DNA of 64,000 nt from Benincasa hispida. Its lineage: Eukaryota; Streptophyta; Magnoliopsida; Cucurbitales; Cucurbitaceae. A program made the position numbers and the translations under genes. Position 1 is the first letter of the stretch. Each line of letters opens with the position of its first letter. A model generated the notes under the pieces. It was not told the DNA's origin, ran no database searches, and saw only the letters and a list, made by a program, of their open reading frames with translations. The stretch is taken from contig NC_052351.1 of the NCBI RefSeq assembly GCF_009727055.1, positions 56,063,422 through 56,127,421 on the forward strand, in the 5' to 3' direction. This document shows, in pieces, positions 1 to 11,344 of this stretch.

Positions 1-1215
1 CACATGTTCAACATCTCATTAAGTCTCATCATTTAGCAATGACGACCATCGTCTAGCGTGTTGCTAGATCATTTAGTAAATCCTTGATTGTTTAGTGGCA
101 CAAAAGGTAAATGATCGTTTAATGCCATCACATAGCATTCAACGCATTGCCCAGCTGCGACACAAAGGTATGTGATCGCGTAGTTCTATCATATAGCAAC
201 TCGTCGCATCACCTAACTCCCGCATAAAGGTAAACGATTGCGTAGTGCTATCGCATAGCAACTTGACGCATCGCCTAGCTCCTGCATAGAGGTAAATGAT
301 CGCGTAGTGCTATTGCATAGCAACTTGACGCATTGTTTAGCTCCCAATCAAAGATAAACGATCGAAGTAGGCGATCGCTCAAGGCTATCGTATAACTCTT
401 CATCACTATCACTTAGTTCTATCGTATAGAACCAAACGATCGCTTAACACCATCGTCTATCACTGCACGTCATCGTTTTGTATCCATCGTAGCTTAAACA
501 ATTGCTTAGCTCCATCATATAGAACATCATTGCATCGCTCAGGATCGTAGGTAAGCGATTTGTTTAGTTCCATTGCATAGAAACTTTAACGCATTGCTTA
601 GCACTATGTCTACACGATCGCTTAGCTTCGTATCTAATTGATCGCTCAGTGCTATCGCGTATCAATTCATCACATCACTTAGCGCACATTGTTGCTAAAC
701 GATCGCATTGTACCATTGTATAGTAAATTCAACGTATCGTTTAGTTCCCATGCCAAAGCGATCGCTTAATGCTATCGTATAGCAAATTGAACGCATCTTT
801 TAGCTCCCACAGGTACACGATCGTCTAGCGTTCAACATCACAACAACCAGTGCCCATTGCTATATGATCGTCTAGCTGTTCTTCACATCGTGTAGCATTT
901 AGAGCTAGACGATCTGTTAGCAACTGGAACCACAACGACGATAAGAACAGAGGTTGATTTTCTGGAACTGCAACTCGGCCTCTTCACTTGTTTTTTCGAT
1001 TTACAACTTAATTTCAACTCTAATGACTCTAAATAAATTACAGACTCTTGGGAACACATTAAAGCTCATCAAGAAAGAGCCAATTACAAATTGAAATGAG
1101 AAATTAAAGTGAATTAAATAGCCAAAATTCAAAAACCATATTAGTGCACCAGTTTTATATTTTTCATATAAAACACCCACCAAACAAAAATTAAACCGAA
1201 TTGAATGCTTATTAT
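1..1215 (-). repeat. copia 5' leader with CGATCG-type repeats (element runs off the left edge)
   Basis: This stretch lies downstream (minus strand) of a tRNA-iMet type primer binding site and so should be the untranslated leader of a minus-strand copia element whose coding part is left of the window. Positions 1-930 are a degenerate repeat field built from words like CGATCGCTTAGC and ATCGCATAGCAAC. Positions 930-1215 are ordinary AT-rich sequence. A 130-residue open frame at 1001-1393 (minus) crosses the PBS and the LTR edge and has no recognisable family, so I do not call it a gene. Confidence 0.6.
108..420. repeat. 61-62 bp tandem repeat, about four to five copies
   Basis: The motif GATCG or GATTG followed by CGTAG recurs at 113, 174, 236, 298 and 360, giving spacings of 61, 62, 62 and 62 bp. 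Each unit carries a GATCG start, an ATCGCATAGCAAC block, a CATCGCCTAGCTCC block and an AAAGGTAAA tail. The order decays after about 370 into irregular spacing of the same words. Confidence 0.8.
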
Positions 1216-1227
1216 GCTCTGATACCA
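1216..1227 (-). other. primer binding site, tRNA-iMet type
   Basis: On the minus strand this reads TGGTATCAGAGC, the standard plant complement to the 3' end of initiator methionine tRNA. It begins two bases after the LTR terminus (CTACA then AT), the usual spacing. Confidence 0.9.
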
Positions 1228-1229
1228 AT

Positions 1230-3086
1230 TGTAGAATTGTATCAATAGCAGTGATAGCACAAGGATCATCTAAGCACTCACATTCACTAATTTTGGCATA
1301 ATATAAAGCATGCTTCTGCAGAAAAATGGGTTTCAAGACATACCTCTTGTAGAACTTCTTCAAAGCTCTTTCTTCAGCTGCAATCTTCTCCACATCTTGT
1401 TGTAGACCACCTCAAGATCTTCCCCACTATTCTCTTGGTGCTCTAGATTGAGTTATGGGACTCAAAACAAGCTTGAATCAAGGGATGAAGGAGAAAAGCT
1501 CACTACTGCAACCTTGTTGAAGAACCTTTCTTCAAACTAGGTTTTCTCTGAAAACTCTTTTAATTGCATGACCAATTTTCACTCCAATCTCTTCATTATA
1601 TTGCAAATAAACATGAAAAGAGAAGAGTTGCATGAATTGCAGCTCATGCTAGGTGAAGACAAGGCCAAGATATTGCAATATGTTTGAACTAGTTCAAAGA
1701 TGGATAATGGAAAAAACCATTTTTCCATTTTGTATTTTTGTTTTCCAATTTTTCCAATATTATCTAAAAATCAAAATTTTATTTTATAAATCTATTTTGA
1801 TTTTAAAAATGAAAATTTAATTAATTTCATAAATTAATTATTAAATAAAACTTAATTAATTTAATATCAAATATTAAATTAATTTTAACACATATCCATC
1901 TTTATATATTTAAATCATATTTAAATATATAAATTCTCTTATTCTGTTTAATTCTAAATTTAAACATAATTATATCTCATATAATCACTAATTCTCTTAA
2001 TTCTAATTTGAACATTTCAAATTAACTTATTACACTATTCTAGAGCTAGTCCGTTACGAGCTAGTAGGAGGACCTCGTGGACCTACAGATCATGGGCTCC
2101 AACGATCCGAGATTAATTGGCTAAACTCATTAGACAAGATTAATCTTCATTCGTTAACTAATGAGTCATTCCATTAAAGCCCATAGTTGCACTCCCCTCA
2201 CTGTAGATATATTATGTCCACATGATTTAACCATAATCAACAAGTCGACCCTTACAGGTTGTTCATAATAACGACTAGATCAAATATCTGTTTTACCCCC
2301 GAGATTACGTCTTATTCCTCAAGTCCCTCTGATCCTCTAATGAACAAATGGTTTGTGATCCAGTCACCAAACTAAACTCTCTCAGCCCAGTGAGAGGGTG
2401 GGGCCCCTTGTTCAAGACCTGGATTTAGTACTTGAAAGAACAACCTTCTCCTATCCCTAAATCGTGTAGACGTGAACTTCGTCTTGCACCCTATGTCCCC
2501 AGCTATCTATACAGTCTTACCCCTGAAATGGGAGTCTTATTGAGCCGGCACTGTTTAGCCAACCCTCAACTATGCAAATCTAAGGACAATCTTGAATAAA
2601 CAGGAGTTCATAGTTAGCTCAGGATTAAGATCGAGTTACCTAGGTCATCTACGTGAAACAGTCAGTCTTAAACAGTAAACAATGTTATAAAGTAAGAGTG
2701 ACTTATTTCTTGGTCCTGATCTTATACAAACTCATTGCATAGGACGCCCCCACTCCTCATGTCATAACATGTACGAATTAGGATCACATCGTATGTAGCA
2801 CTTTACAATTCTTGTAACAACTATAGAGTAGGCCACATCCAATGGTACTACCAGAATAAGGTACCCAACCTCATTCATGTTCCATAGATCATTTTGATTA
2901 TTTACTCGAACCTGATCCAATCATATGTATCCCCATAAAGTTCAAGTACTCATACAATAGTCATGAGTCTTAGTTTATTTGATTTAGACTTTCATACAAT
3001 TTATGAGATCAATAATAAGTATATTGATAATAGAAAATGTTTATCATTTTACAAATTGTGAGTTTTTAGGACATAAAACCCAACAA
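1230..3086 (-). repeat. Ty1/copia LTR, 1.86 kb
   Basis: On the minus strand it starts TGTTGGGTTTTATGTCC and ends TTCTACA, with TG/CA termini. A primer binding site lies immediately downstream and a purine-rich tract immediately upstream. Related LTR sequence recurs at 56605-58501 (plus) and 58560-60513 (minus). The middle (1700-2040) is very AT-rich. Because both a PPT and a PBS flank the same LTR, it appears to be shared by two head-to-tail elements. Confidence 0.85.
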
Positions 3087-3103
3087 TACTCCCACTTGGA
3101 CTA
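3087..3103 (-). other. polypurine tract of copia element
   Basis: On the minus strand the sequence GTCCAAGTGGGAGTAT abuts the LTR start TGTTGGG. This is the usual position and composition of the plus-strand primer of plant copia elements. A second copy of the same motif (AAGTGGGAGAATTG) lies about 115 bp upstream, near 3202-3216. Confidence 0.85.
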
Positions 3104-3218
3104 AAACTCCAGGGTTCAATATACAAATATATACAATGTTGAGTTTACATGGAGAGAATAAAATGTACAAATACAATAGACTAGGGCATCACAATACCCA
3201 TCAATTCTCCCACTTGCC

Positions 3219-3583
3219 CTAGTGATTCACAACTCGTAGACCTAGTCCTACTAAGTGACCCTCGAACACTTTAGCCGAGAGGGCCTTCGTAAATGGATCA
3301 ACTATGTTTCTTTTGCTGATTCGTTTATAGCAACATACTCAGCTTCCATTATGGAGTCTGCAATACAACTCTGCTTGATGCTCGTCCACAAAACTACTCC
3401 TCTGTTAAGAGTGAATACTGACCCTGAAGCTGATTTCCTCGAATTAATATTGGTCTGAAAGTCAGAATTAGTGTATCTAATAAGGATTAGATCCTTAAGA
3501 CCATACACGAGCATATAATCTCTCGTTCTCTGATGATAGTTGAGAATGTTTTTAACAGCAGTCCAATGGTTTAGCAAACACAT
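3219..3583 (-). pseudogene. copia RNase H / pol C-terminus, internally deleted
   Basis: The minus-strand reading begins in the RNase H domain of a Ty1/copia polyprotein: SDFQTN, RKSASGSVFTLN and the ADSIMEAEYVAINES block are typical, with the catalytic Glu in EAEYVA. After AKET the frame stops. The next recognisable stretch is the polyprotein C-terminus (DPFTKALSAKVFEGHL, ending GLRVVNH at 3219). The roughly 60 residues normally lying between, which carry the DNSGAV-type block, are missing, so an internal deletion is inferred. No reverse transcriptase, integrase or gag belongs to this copy. It is a non-functional remnant lying directly upstream of the PPT and LTR at 1230-3103. Confidence 0.85.
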
Positions 3584-3960
3584 TGATCTACATTAGATTT
3601 TAGCAAATACTTTTTAAAACAAAATCCAATTTTGTTTAGCAAAATCTAAATGAAACCCGTGTGATACCTAGTTTTGCAATGATACTTCAGTGGTTTAGGA
3701 CAAAAGCCACCGAAGGGTAGTTAATTTATTCCTCCTCTGAATTGAGACACTTTCAACCAGTGATTAACACCAAAATAACTCTTGTTCCTATAACGACTAG
3801 CCATCATTGATTTGGTCAAGAAATCATTAACTTGATTAACAATTTCTCGTAAGTGTGACCCTTCATTTTAGATCCTAGAGTTTCGTCCCATGTAGCCAAT
3901 TCGAAGATAAAAAATCCGATTGGGGCAAAAACTAAAGTGACCCTATCCATTTCTGGAGTT

Positions 3961-4215
3961 CACCTTGATATTGATCAACTGCACAAACCATCCGAAGGGA
4001 GACACCCCAAGGGCACCACGAGGTTGTGCAAGAAGATCACACGGTGCAAACCAAAGAAGAAGACCGTAGGACATGTTGACACACATGCTTCACCCACTTA
4101 CTATAAATACTCTCTCCGTCCACCTTGATATTGACTCATGCAAATACCATCCGAAGGACGATGCTTCTAAGGCACCACAAGGCCAAGCATGAATCTCACG
4201 GTGTGAACATTAAGG
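3961..4215. repeat. two diverged direct copies, about 95 bp each, 160 bp apart
   Basis: Both copies start CACCTTGATATTGA (3961 and 4121). They continue with ACCATCCGAAGG, then GGCACCAC(G/A)AGG, and finish near a TCACGGTG block (about 4058 and 4215). They share an obvious ancestor but have many substitutions. The space between includes a TATAAATA at about 4101. Confidence 0.75.
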
Positions 4216-4960
4216 GAGAAGCTTGAGTGGAATTGACATATCATATATATCTTTTCCTCCCACTGAGTATTTTAAGAACTTAGGGTTTAGTTTACTTAGA
4301 AAAAACATGGTTAAATATTTTAACTAAGTGATCGTTTAGGTTTGCCCAAAAGTAACTCTTACTTTGGAAAGTTGAGCAACTTTTGATCATCATTCATTAA
4401 ACTCTTTAACGAAGTCTTTGATCAACTGTTGCATGCTTTTAGCAAATCTATCTAATTCACCTTTTCAGGTAGCTTGCCAAGTAGGGGTGTTCTATTTTCG
4501 TTAGCTTAAATACCCCAGCCTAGCTAGAACCCGCCTTAGACAAAAGGTCCCTTATAGATAGATTTAATACAAATTTAATCTTTTATTCAAATCAATTTAA
4601 TCTTATTAAATTGATTCAAAAGATTAAACTTAGGTTTCTAATCTCATTAGAACCATGAACTTAGGTCTATCTCAATCCAATTTTAAAACATGATTTTACC
4701 TAATTTCGCATGCAACTCTTTCTTTTAGATCTTAGTTCTAATTTCCATTATGACCCTTATAAAACAGAAAGAACTAAAACCATCCACAATGCGAAGCAAC
4801 ACATACAAGGCATTTATAACTCCTATAAATAAACCTAAATGTCATGCTCCATGCATTGTTCATTCATTACTACTTTTATATAACTCTTTTATAAGAAAGA
4901 AATGAACCATGCATACATGCTCTCATACACCCTTATACTATAACACTTATAATATAAAGA

Positions 4961-5040
4961 TGATGTATGAATATGCTTAATGCATGCATAAATGTAACTA
5001 TGATGTATGAATATGCTTAATGCATGCATAAATGTAACTC
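4961..5040. repeat. perfect 40-bp tandem duplication
   Basis: The unit starting TGATGTATGAATATGC at 4961 is repeated at 5001. The copies differ only at the last base (A or C), so the duplication is recent compared with the decay around it. The unit contains the palindrome TGCATGCA. Confidence 0.95.
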
Positions 5041-5329
5041 TTATATTATATGATGCATGAGCATGTTTTGTTGTAATTTGATCATGCCTAATACTTATAA
5101 TATAGGATGCATGAATAACCGCATAACCTAAGGTGGGTTTAAAATCTATATGTTATAAATTATGGCATATAAATAAACAATCTCATGTACATTAATTAAA
5201 AGTTGATGGACCAGGACAATTAGCCTCAAATCCTCGAGAATAAAGCTAACTATTACAAAAGAGCATTGAGTCCACCGGTTCAAACAGGCGAACCAGGTAT
5301 TGAACCGTTAGGGTGAAGCCGCATCTGCT

Positions 5330-6146
5330 TGATTGTGTAACAGCTCCTTGTGATTGTCTAACAATGCTATATGAGCATAAACGATCGTTTAGCAATGATC
5401 AAGTACCTTTGACTATGTGATGAAGCATGAAGGTCATGTGATCGTGCAGCGCACATTGTGTAACACATGCCTTAAACGATCAAGTAGACGACAACGATGC
5501 GGTGAAGCATAATCGTTTAAACGATCGCTGAGCAAGCATCAAGTATCGTATATTGGGTGATCATGTAGCCAGTGACTATGCGATAAAGTATGCTGGACTA
5601 CACGATCCTTTAGTTCTATTAAACGACGAATATTAAAACTCTATGCGATTGTTTACCTCAAACGTCCATGCAATCGAGCAGCTTACGCTACACGATAGAG
5701 TAAACTCTTTACTCAATCGTTTAGCATTAGCTATACGATCGTTTAGTAAATACTACACGATCGGGTAGAACTTTTTTACACAAGCATTGAGCCAAATCTG
5801 AACGATCGTTTAGCCTGGGAAACACGATGCGACCAACCATTTGTCTTCTTCCTCGATGAGAACAACATCTCCATGCTTCTAAACTTCATCACAAACGACT
5901 CAAAAAACTTCAAACACTTTGAATAGAGACTCGATTGCTTGTTAATTATGCCCAAAAATGCAGGGGCTCTTACAAATTAACACTTTGTAAACTTAAAGAA
6001 AGCTTTAAACAGCAGCAATCATCCCGCAAACATCTATCAACACATCCACAAATACATTTAAATGCATTGTAGAAAACTTAGAAACCCATAACGACTGTAA
6101 AAGAAGTTCAATGCAGCAATGGAATTTGGAATATCATAACAGCCTA
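5330..6146 (-). repeat. leader of second copia element with CGATCG-type repeats
   Basis: By position this is the leader of the second minus-strand copia element, between its PBS (6147) and its interior. Positions 5380-5820 are dense in words such as ACGATCGTTTAGC and GTAGAC, the same vocabulary as 1-930 but with no clear period. Positions 5830-6146 are ordinary AT-rich sequence. I see no coding sequence. Confidence 0.6.
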
Positions 6147-6158
6147 GCTCTGATACCA
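6147..6158 (-). other. primer binding site, tRNA-iMet type
   Basis: TGGTATCAGAGC on the minus strand, two bases after an LTR terminus reading CCTTCA. Confidence 0.9.
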
Positions 6159-6160
6159 AT

Positions 6161-7802
6161 TGAAGGAAATCTAAACAGAGATCTTCATGAGCAGTGGAAG
6201 TGGATCGTTCTAAATACCATTGAAAAGAACAAACAAATAATTATAGTCATAAACGGAAACAAACAGATTATGCATAAATAGAAATTACAAGCATGCTACT
6301 TAAACAAACTAACAAGGGATAGAATATGCAAACCTTTGAAGAACTCTTCTTCATGTATCGCTCGATCAATTTCCAATGTGTCCAAAGAAGCATTTAAATG
6401 CAACGAACAGAACACGAATCAACGAACGTCTGAATGCGTCTCGATCCTAATCGAGTCCAACTCGATTCTCAAACTGAATAGGAACACCACCACAAGTATT
6501 ACCTTGGTATTCTCGGTGTGAGAATCCGGGAGTTGTGGGCTCTGTATGATCTTGGATTGAAGAAGACAGAGGTGGACAATCAAGTAGACAATCGACTAAG
6601 TGGGAGATGATGAAGACTGTCTATCATATAGACGATTTACACGATCTTTTGGAAGATGGAGCCTATCATACTATCTATCGTATAGACGATTTACTCAATT
6701 ATTTAGAAGATAAAGCCTATCGTATAGACTTTACTCATCGACCGTTTAGCAACTAGTGAACGAGTAACTATCGTATAGTCAGCTCGATCGTGTATGCTCT
6801 CTATACTACCACTTAATAAAATCTTTTTACTTGATAGCCTTTTTTGTGAGATTATCCGAATGGAACAATTACTAAATTTGGAAAACAATTTTCCTGTTAT
6901 CTCACAGTTACCATAACTTCCAATAACCTCCCACTCAAATAGTTATTAGAGAAAAAAAAATAATTAACTATCATATAATTAGTATATTATAAATAAATAT
7001 GATAACCAACTTATCATACTATATTTATAACCTATAGTTTTAATATTTCATCATATGGAACATATAAACCATAGTTCTTTTCCTATTTTATGGTATTTAC
7101 TATAAATCATATTTATATTAATTCCTCCAATTAATGTATCTCATACATTCTATCAGTTATATCACATATAATTGAACTATTTAATTATATCATATATAAT
7201 TAAACTTCCTCTTGTTAATTTGAACACTTCAAACTAACCCAAAATCTAATTCTCAACTTGAACCTATTGAGCTACCAAGGGGACCTTATGGACCAGTAGC
7301 TTGAACCTCCAACATACATGAATAACTGACTAAACTCTTTAATCACGAGATCCACCATCCGTTAACTGTTGGTCACTCAACTAAAGACTTTTAACTGCAC
7401 TCTTTGCACTATAGATATATTTATGTGTCCATTGGATATAACACGTCAACAGTGCGATAAACCTTCACAAATCGCTCGTAAGTACAGCTGAGCAAATTTA
7501 CCGTTTTGTCTCTGTAGTTACATCTAACTCCTTAAGTACCACTGATTCCTCTAATGAACAATGTCATAGTCCTACTATGATTGAGTCCTCTCTTCCAAAG
7601 AGAGGGTGTGGCCATTATGTTCATGACTAGGAATTAACCTCAATGGAGCAATTTATCTACTTACCCTTACTTTGAGAAAGGAGTGAATTCCGTTTTGTGT
7701 AGTTGAGTTCCCAGCTCCCCAATCAGACGAATCTCCAAAAAGGTAGGCATGTTGAGTTGGCAATTTGGCTATTCTCACCCATATTAATCAAAGGTTAACA
7801 AA
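6161..7802 (-). repeat. Ty1/copia LTR, start truncated
   Basis: The minus-strand 3' terminus (CCTTCA) adjoins the PBS. The LTR body continues right to about 7800, where it is cut by an Athila-like LTR. Segments around 7260-7790 are clearly related to 63541-63920 and 60723-61072, which marks one copia LTR family in three places. Positions 6600-6800 inside the LTR also carry the CGATC/TATCGTATAGAC repeat words. No TGTTGG-type start is present because the right end is lost. Confidence 0.75.
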
Positions 7803-9739
7803 TGTATACGATGACCATGCATTCCTGTCACAAGTATTCTTGCACTCACGCCAAGTATAACGCGAATGCAAGTTTCTCGGGTGATCCGAGGTCGAACTCA
7901 GGGACTTGTAGCTAGACGTATGCGGTAATGTATATGCGGCGGTTGAATAAAAGAATGATAGAGGGTATTAGCTAATAACTACTCCTACTCATAACTAACA
8001 AACAACACAATGAGAAGTATGAATGAGAGGTAGAGACATGACAACTGTTGATGTGAAGTAAATGGATGTAAAAATAGACAAAATGTGGAGATGTCTTCAT
8101 CGCAACCCTTGACAGTGACTGCAAGGGCAACCTCAGCCAATGCAAGCTATGCTATCATGCTACACACACTTGAGCCTATTTCTAGGATGTATGCGATGTG
8201 TATGCAAAAGGGTCGAGATGATGCATACCGCTACCGTATCCTACTTATTGGACGCATGCATTGTCCTCTCCGTAGGGTGCATACACTGTGTAATAGCAAA
8301 CGGAGCTTATTCCTAAATCTTCATTTTGGCTTATGCAAACTTAATCTTGCTCTTTCGAGCATCGATTCTAACCTAGCTCTCCCGAGTATTAGGTTCTTTC
8401 TTTAGACTCTCTCCCGAGTTGATCTAAAGGTGTGATGGACCCATACATAAGACAAGGTAACCGCAAAAACTTGGTTGACATAAGATTATTCCTATCTCTA
8501 GTGAATATATGCTTACATTGCTTGATGCAACCAACCACTTACCCTCCCGGGCAGTTAGTTATTGCTGACTTTACTCATAGACAAGCGTTGCGTCTGCCTA
8601 TAAATAGGCATTGCTACAACTTCACACCAAGCAAATAAAGTTTTCTCACACACTCGCGCAACGCACACCTTCCGGTGGTTTGCTACATGCTTCATATCTC
8701 TAAGCTGCATGACTAAGTATGCGATACTCAAGCAATCTCACTAAATGATGCAATGAAAGTTAAGGATGCTAAGTAAAGAAAGATGGAGATGGAATCGAAG
8801 GAAACACAGAAATGCATTGAACACACAATGTATTAATTTCTTAATAAAAAATGTAATACAATACAATATACGAAAAGAAAAGAAAATGAAAGAACCAGCT
8901 TGAAGCAATGCCTTGCTTCCAGCAGATGTGTGTCAAGGCTGCCGGTGGTGCCATGGAAGGGCGGTGGAGCTGACTCACTCGAGATCTAACTCCGACGAAG
9001 GATCCAGTTGTCACTCGGAATGGAATGAAGGAAGTGAAGAACTCTCAAGCTTTCTTCTAACGCGTTTGTCTGGATTACAAGGATTTTCCCGAAGGCCGAA
9101 ACTTGGATTAGTTGAAATTCTACTCAGTGGCTTCTATTTATAGAGCTTGGATCGTCGACAGTATTTATGGACCTGCTCTAATTTTGACATTAGCGGCACG
9201 TTGGTCCTTTTCTGAGTCTCTACTGCTAATGGCGTGGTAGGTGAAATGTCAACATCATCTTTTGGTTTTCCCGAGATATGCGTTGATGCCTTCATTCCAC
9301 CAACCTTGCATTCATCCTACTATTATGGTTATCGTGTAGCCGCAATCATGCAGTGACCGCATTCGCTTAATTACCACAACTTTTACACGATAACCGCAAT
9401 CGCTTGACGATCGCAACTCCTATGCGATAGATACATGCGATTGATTCGCAACACCCATGCGTTGATCATATGTGTTCGCCTTTGCAATGGAGAGTTTCTC
9501 TGCATGCGGTCGTCTATGCGATAGCCCGACTCCCGCATTTGCGTCCACTTCCTGTGTTAGCTACAAAAATAGACAATTGAATGCATAATAACGCATAATA
9601 ATGGTTAGCCGAGATTCTCAATGCTGAATGCCGCAAACTCATTTTCTCATGAATTCCTAAAATAATTGCCGCATTACTTAACAACCCTTATAATTCTAAA
9701 TAAAAGGCCTAAGATGACGTGCATTTCTGCCCGTCATCA
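7803..9739 (-). repeat. Athila-like gypsy LTR (L1), 1.9 kb
   Basis: On the minus strand it starts TGATGACGGGCAGAAATG, matching the starts of the LTRs at 19811, 28116, 39232 and 53969. Its other end contains the GGTCGAACTCAGGGACTT block found near the ends of those LTRs. The left boundary (TG at 7803) is approximate. Recurrent words such as GCGATCATGCTACA and GCATGCGATG are shared with the other family members. Short open frames within it are not genes. Confidence 0.7.
9135..9142 (-). promoter_or_regulatory. LTR TATA box
   Basis: TATAAATA on the minus strand, followed by a GAAG-rich stretch, at the place corresponding to the TATA boxes of the other Athila-like LTRs (10543, 20321, 28625, 38723). 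Confidence 0.6.
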
Positions 9740-11054
9740 TTATGCGATCATGCTACATACATACAACAGCAAGTCATCTCTCAATGCAAATGCTACGACT
9801 TATAATTTTGGAACGCATGCGATGATGTCTATAGGACTTACATCTAAGCCTCTATTCTTGCCTATGCGAAGATGAATGGCACACACATACACAAGGCGAC
9901 TGCATACTACCATAACCTATCTCTAGGGTTCATGCGATGCATGTTGGCAAGCAGAGCTTATCTCTAAGTCTCTATCTCTTGCTGATGCAGATGTAATCTT
10001 GCTTTCTCAAGTCTAGATTCTAACCTAGCTCTCTCAAGTCTTAGGTTCTTTCTTTAGACTCTCTCTCGAGTAGCTCTAAAGGGGTGATGGACGCAACATA
10101 AGACAAGATGATCGCATGCAATGAAGATCCTAGGTCATGTTAGCTAAGTATTTCTCAACCCATTCAAAGGTTTAGTTACTCATGCATATTGTATAGAGAG
10201 TGAACAGATGTAGAAATGCAAGTTCCATTCTATATATGAAATTGAAATACAAAATGACAATGTGAAATAAAGATAAAGAGCCTGGTAGCAATCTCTTGCT
10301 TCCCAAGGCTTTTACACTGTTCCTCTCTACTCTGGTCAAAAGATATTCTTGCTCTCACAAGAGTCGGCCCTCTCTCTGTTTTTCATGCTCCCTGGCATAG
10401 CTGACCAAGACGATCATCCAACGTCTTCTCCCTTTTCTCGCTTCCGCCTTCTACATATAAGAAAACTAAGAATAAGGCTAACTATCGTCTATATGGTGAA
10501 CTCTCTAATCTGAGCGAACTCCTTCAATGAAGGTGGCCTCGGTATTTATAGAGCTTCAGGGTGAAAAGCTTTTTCTCTCATATGATTGCACTGATGGGAT
10601 GACATTAATTCTTTATCTGATGCGCCGAATAATTGTCACCGAAAAGTTGAGTGTACTTGCTACAGTGTCATTAACGAGTTGTCAACTTAATTTGGAGTTG
10701 ACCATCATCAGCTTTCCGTCCCATCGTGATTTAATGAGCTTTCACCTTGATGCGTCGGCTTTATGTGGCCACCTTCTTGAGTAGATTTTCGTGAATGCAT
10801 ATGATCGCATAGCCTTGCGGTCATAATCTCTTAATACGCTCGGAGGTTAATTTCTTCGAATCGCATTTCCGCCTTGCGCCAACGTATTTTCTGCATAAAA
10901 TACATAAGTTAGCTGTTTTAATGCGATGGACACATGCGATCGCGATGTTGTGAACTTAATACTTTTGGATGCAATATTGTATATTTTTACCATCGCAATC
11001 CTGCATTGTTTTATATCTTTGCACTGTAATAACGTGCATTTCTGCCCGTTATCA
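9740..11054 (-). repeat. Athila-like gypsy LTR (L2), truncated
   Basis: The minus-strand start TGATAACGGGCAGAAATG is at 11054. The LTR runs left to 9740, where it stops mid-LTR at the point equivalent to about 8150 of L1 (TATGCGATCATGCTACA) and abuts the start of L1. No Athila coding sequence separates L1 and L2. The bases next to L2 (TAATG) do not match those next to L1, so no target-site duplication can be assigned. Confidence 0.75.
10543..10550 (-). promoter_or_regulatory. LTR TATA box
   Basis: TATAAATA on the minus strand in L2, within a block GGTATTTATAGAGCTT shared with the LTRs at 38721 and 9133. Confidence 0.6.
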
Positions 11055-11062
11055 TAATGCCA

Positions 11063-11293
11063 AGAAAGTATGTGCCAGATCCTACCCATGTGTTTCCTAA
11101 GCAAATAGTGCAATTGAAAGAGGATTTGTCATACGAAGAGGAACTAGTGAAGAGTCTTGACAGATAAGAGCAAGTCTTAAGGAATAAGACAATACCATTG
11201 GTAAAGGTACTATAGAGAAACCATAGCACTAAATAAGCTACATGGGAAGCTGAAGAGCAAATGAAAACCAAGTATCCATGGGTGTTTAATTGA
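11063..11293 (+). pseudogene. gypsy pol C-terminus (integrase tail / chromodomain remnant)
   Basis: The plus-strand reading starts RKYVPDPTHVF and contains LKEDLSYEEE, KTIPLVKVL and TWEAEEQMKTKYP. These are hallmarks of the polyprotein end of chromodomain (Tekay/Del-type) gypsy elements. At least three in-frame stops interrupt about 76 codons. The upstream part of pol is absent because the L1/L2 Athila LTR block abuts at 11054. A purine tract and an LTR follow in the correct order. It is a non-functional relic. Confidence 0.85.
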
Positions 11294-11330
11294 CGAACTT
11301 GTAGCGAAATTTTGAGGATGAAATTTTCTT

Positions 11331-11344
11331 AAAGGGGAGGTAAA
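11331..11344 (+). other. polypurine tract
   Basis: AAAGGGGAGGTAAA lies directly before an LTR beginning TGTGAACCC, with a GATGAAATTTTC block upstream that is also typical of the 3' end of these elements. Confidence 0.8.

Larger units (their letters stand above)
3584..5329 (-). other. non-coding interior of a gutted copia element
   Basis: Between the RNase H remnant and the repeat-rich leader I recognise no coding sequence on either strand. The stretch is AT-rich and holds two internal duplications listed separately (3961/4121 and 4961/5001). By position it is the interior of a minus-strand element that has lost gag, integrase and reverse transcriptase, or of a non-autonomous derivative. Confidence 0.4.

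Noticed and set aside
1..930. CRISPR-like array or centromeric satellite
   Set aside because: Repeats are degenerate and adjacent with no unique spacers. The 61-62 bp order covers only a few copies, and the position is an element leader.
1001..1393. 130-residue minus-strand frame
   Set aside because: It crosses the LTR edge and the PBS of a copia element, which is not compatible with a separate gene.
8085..9143. Small frames in Athila-like LTR L1
   Set aside because: Not shared in frame with the other LTRs of the family and without recognisable motifs.
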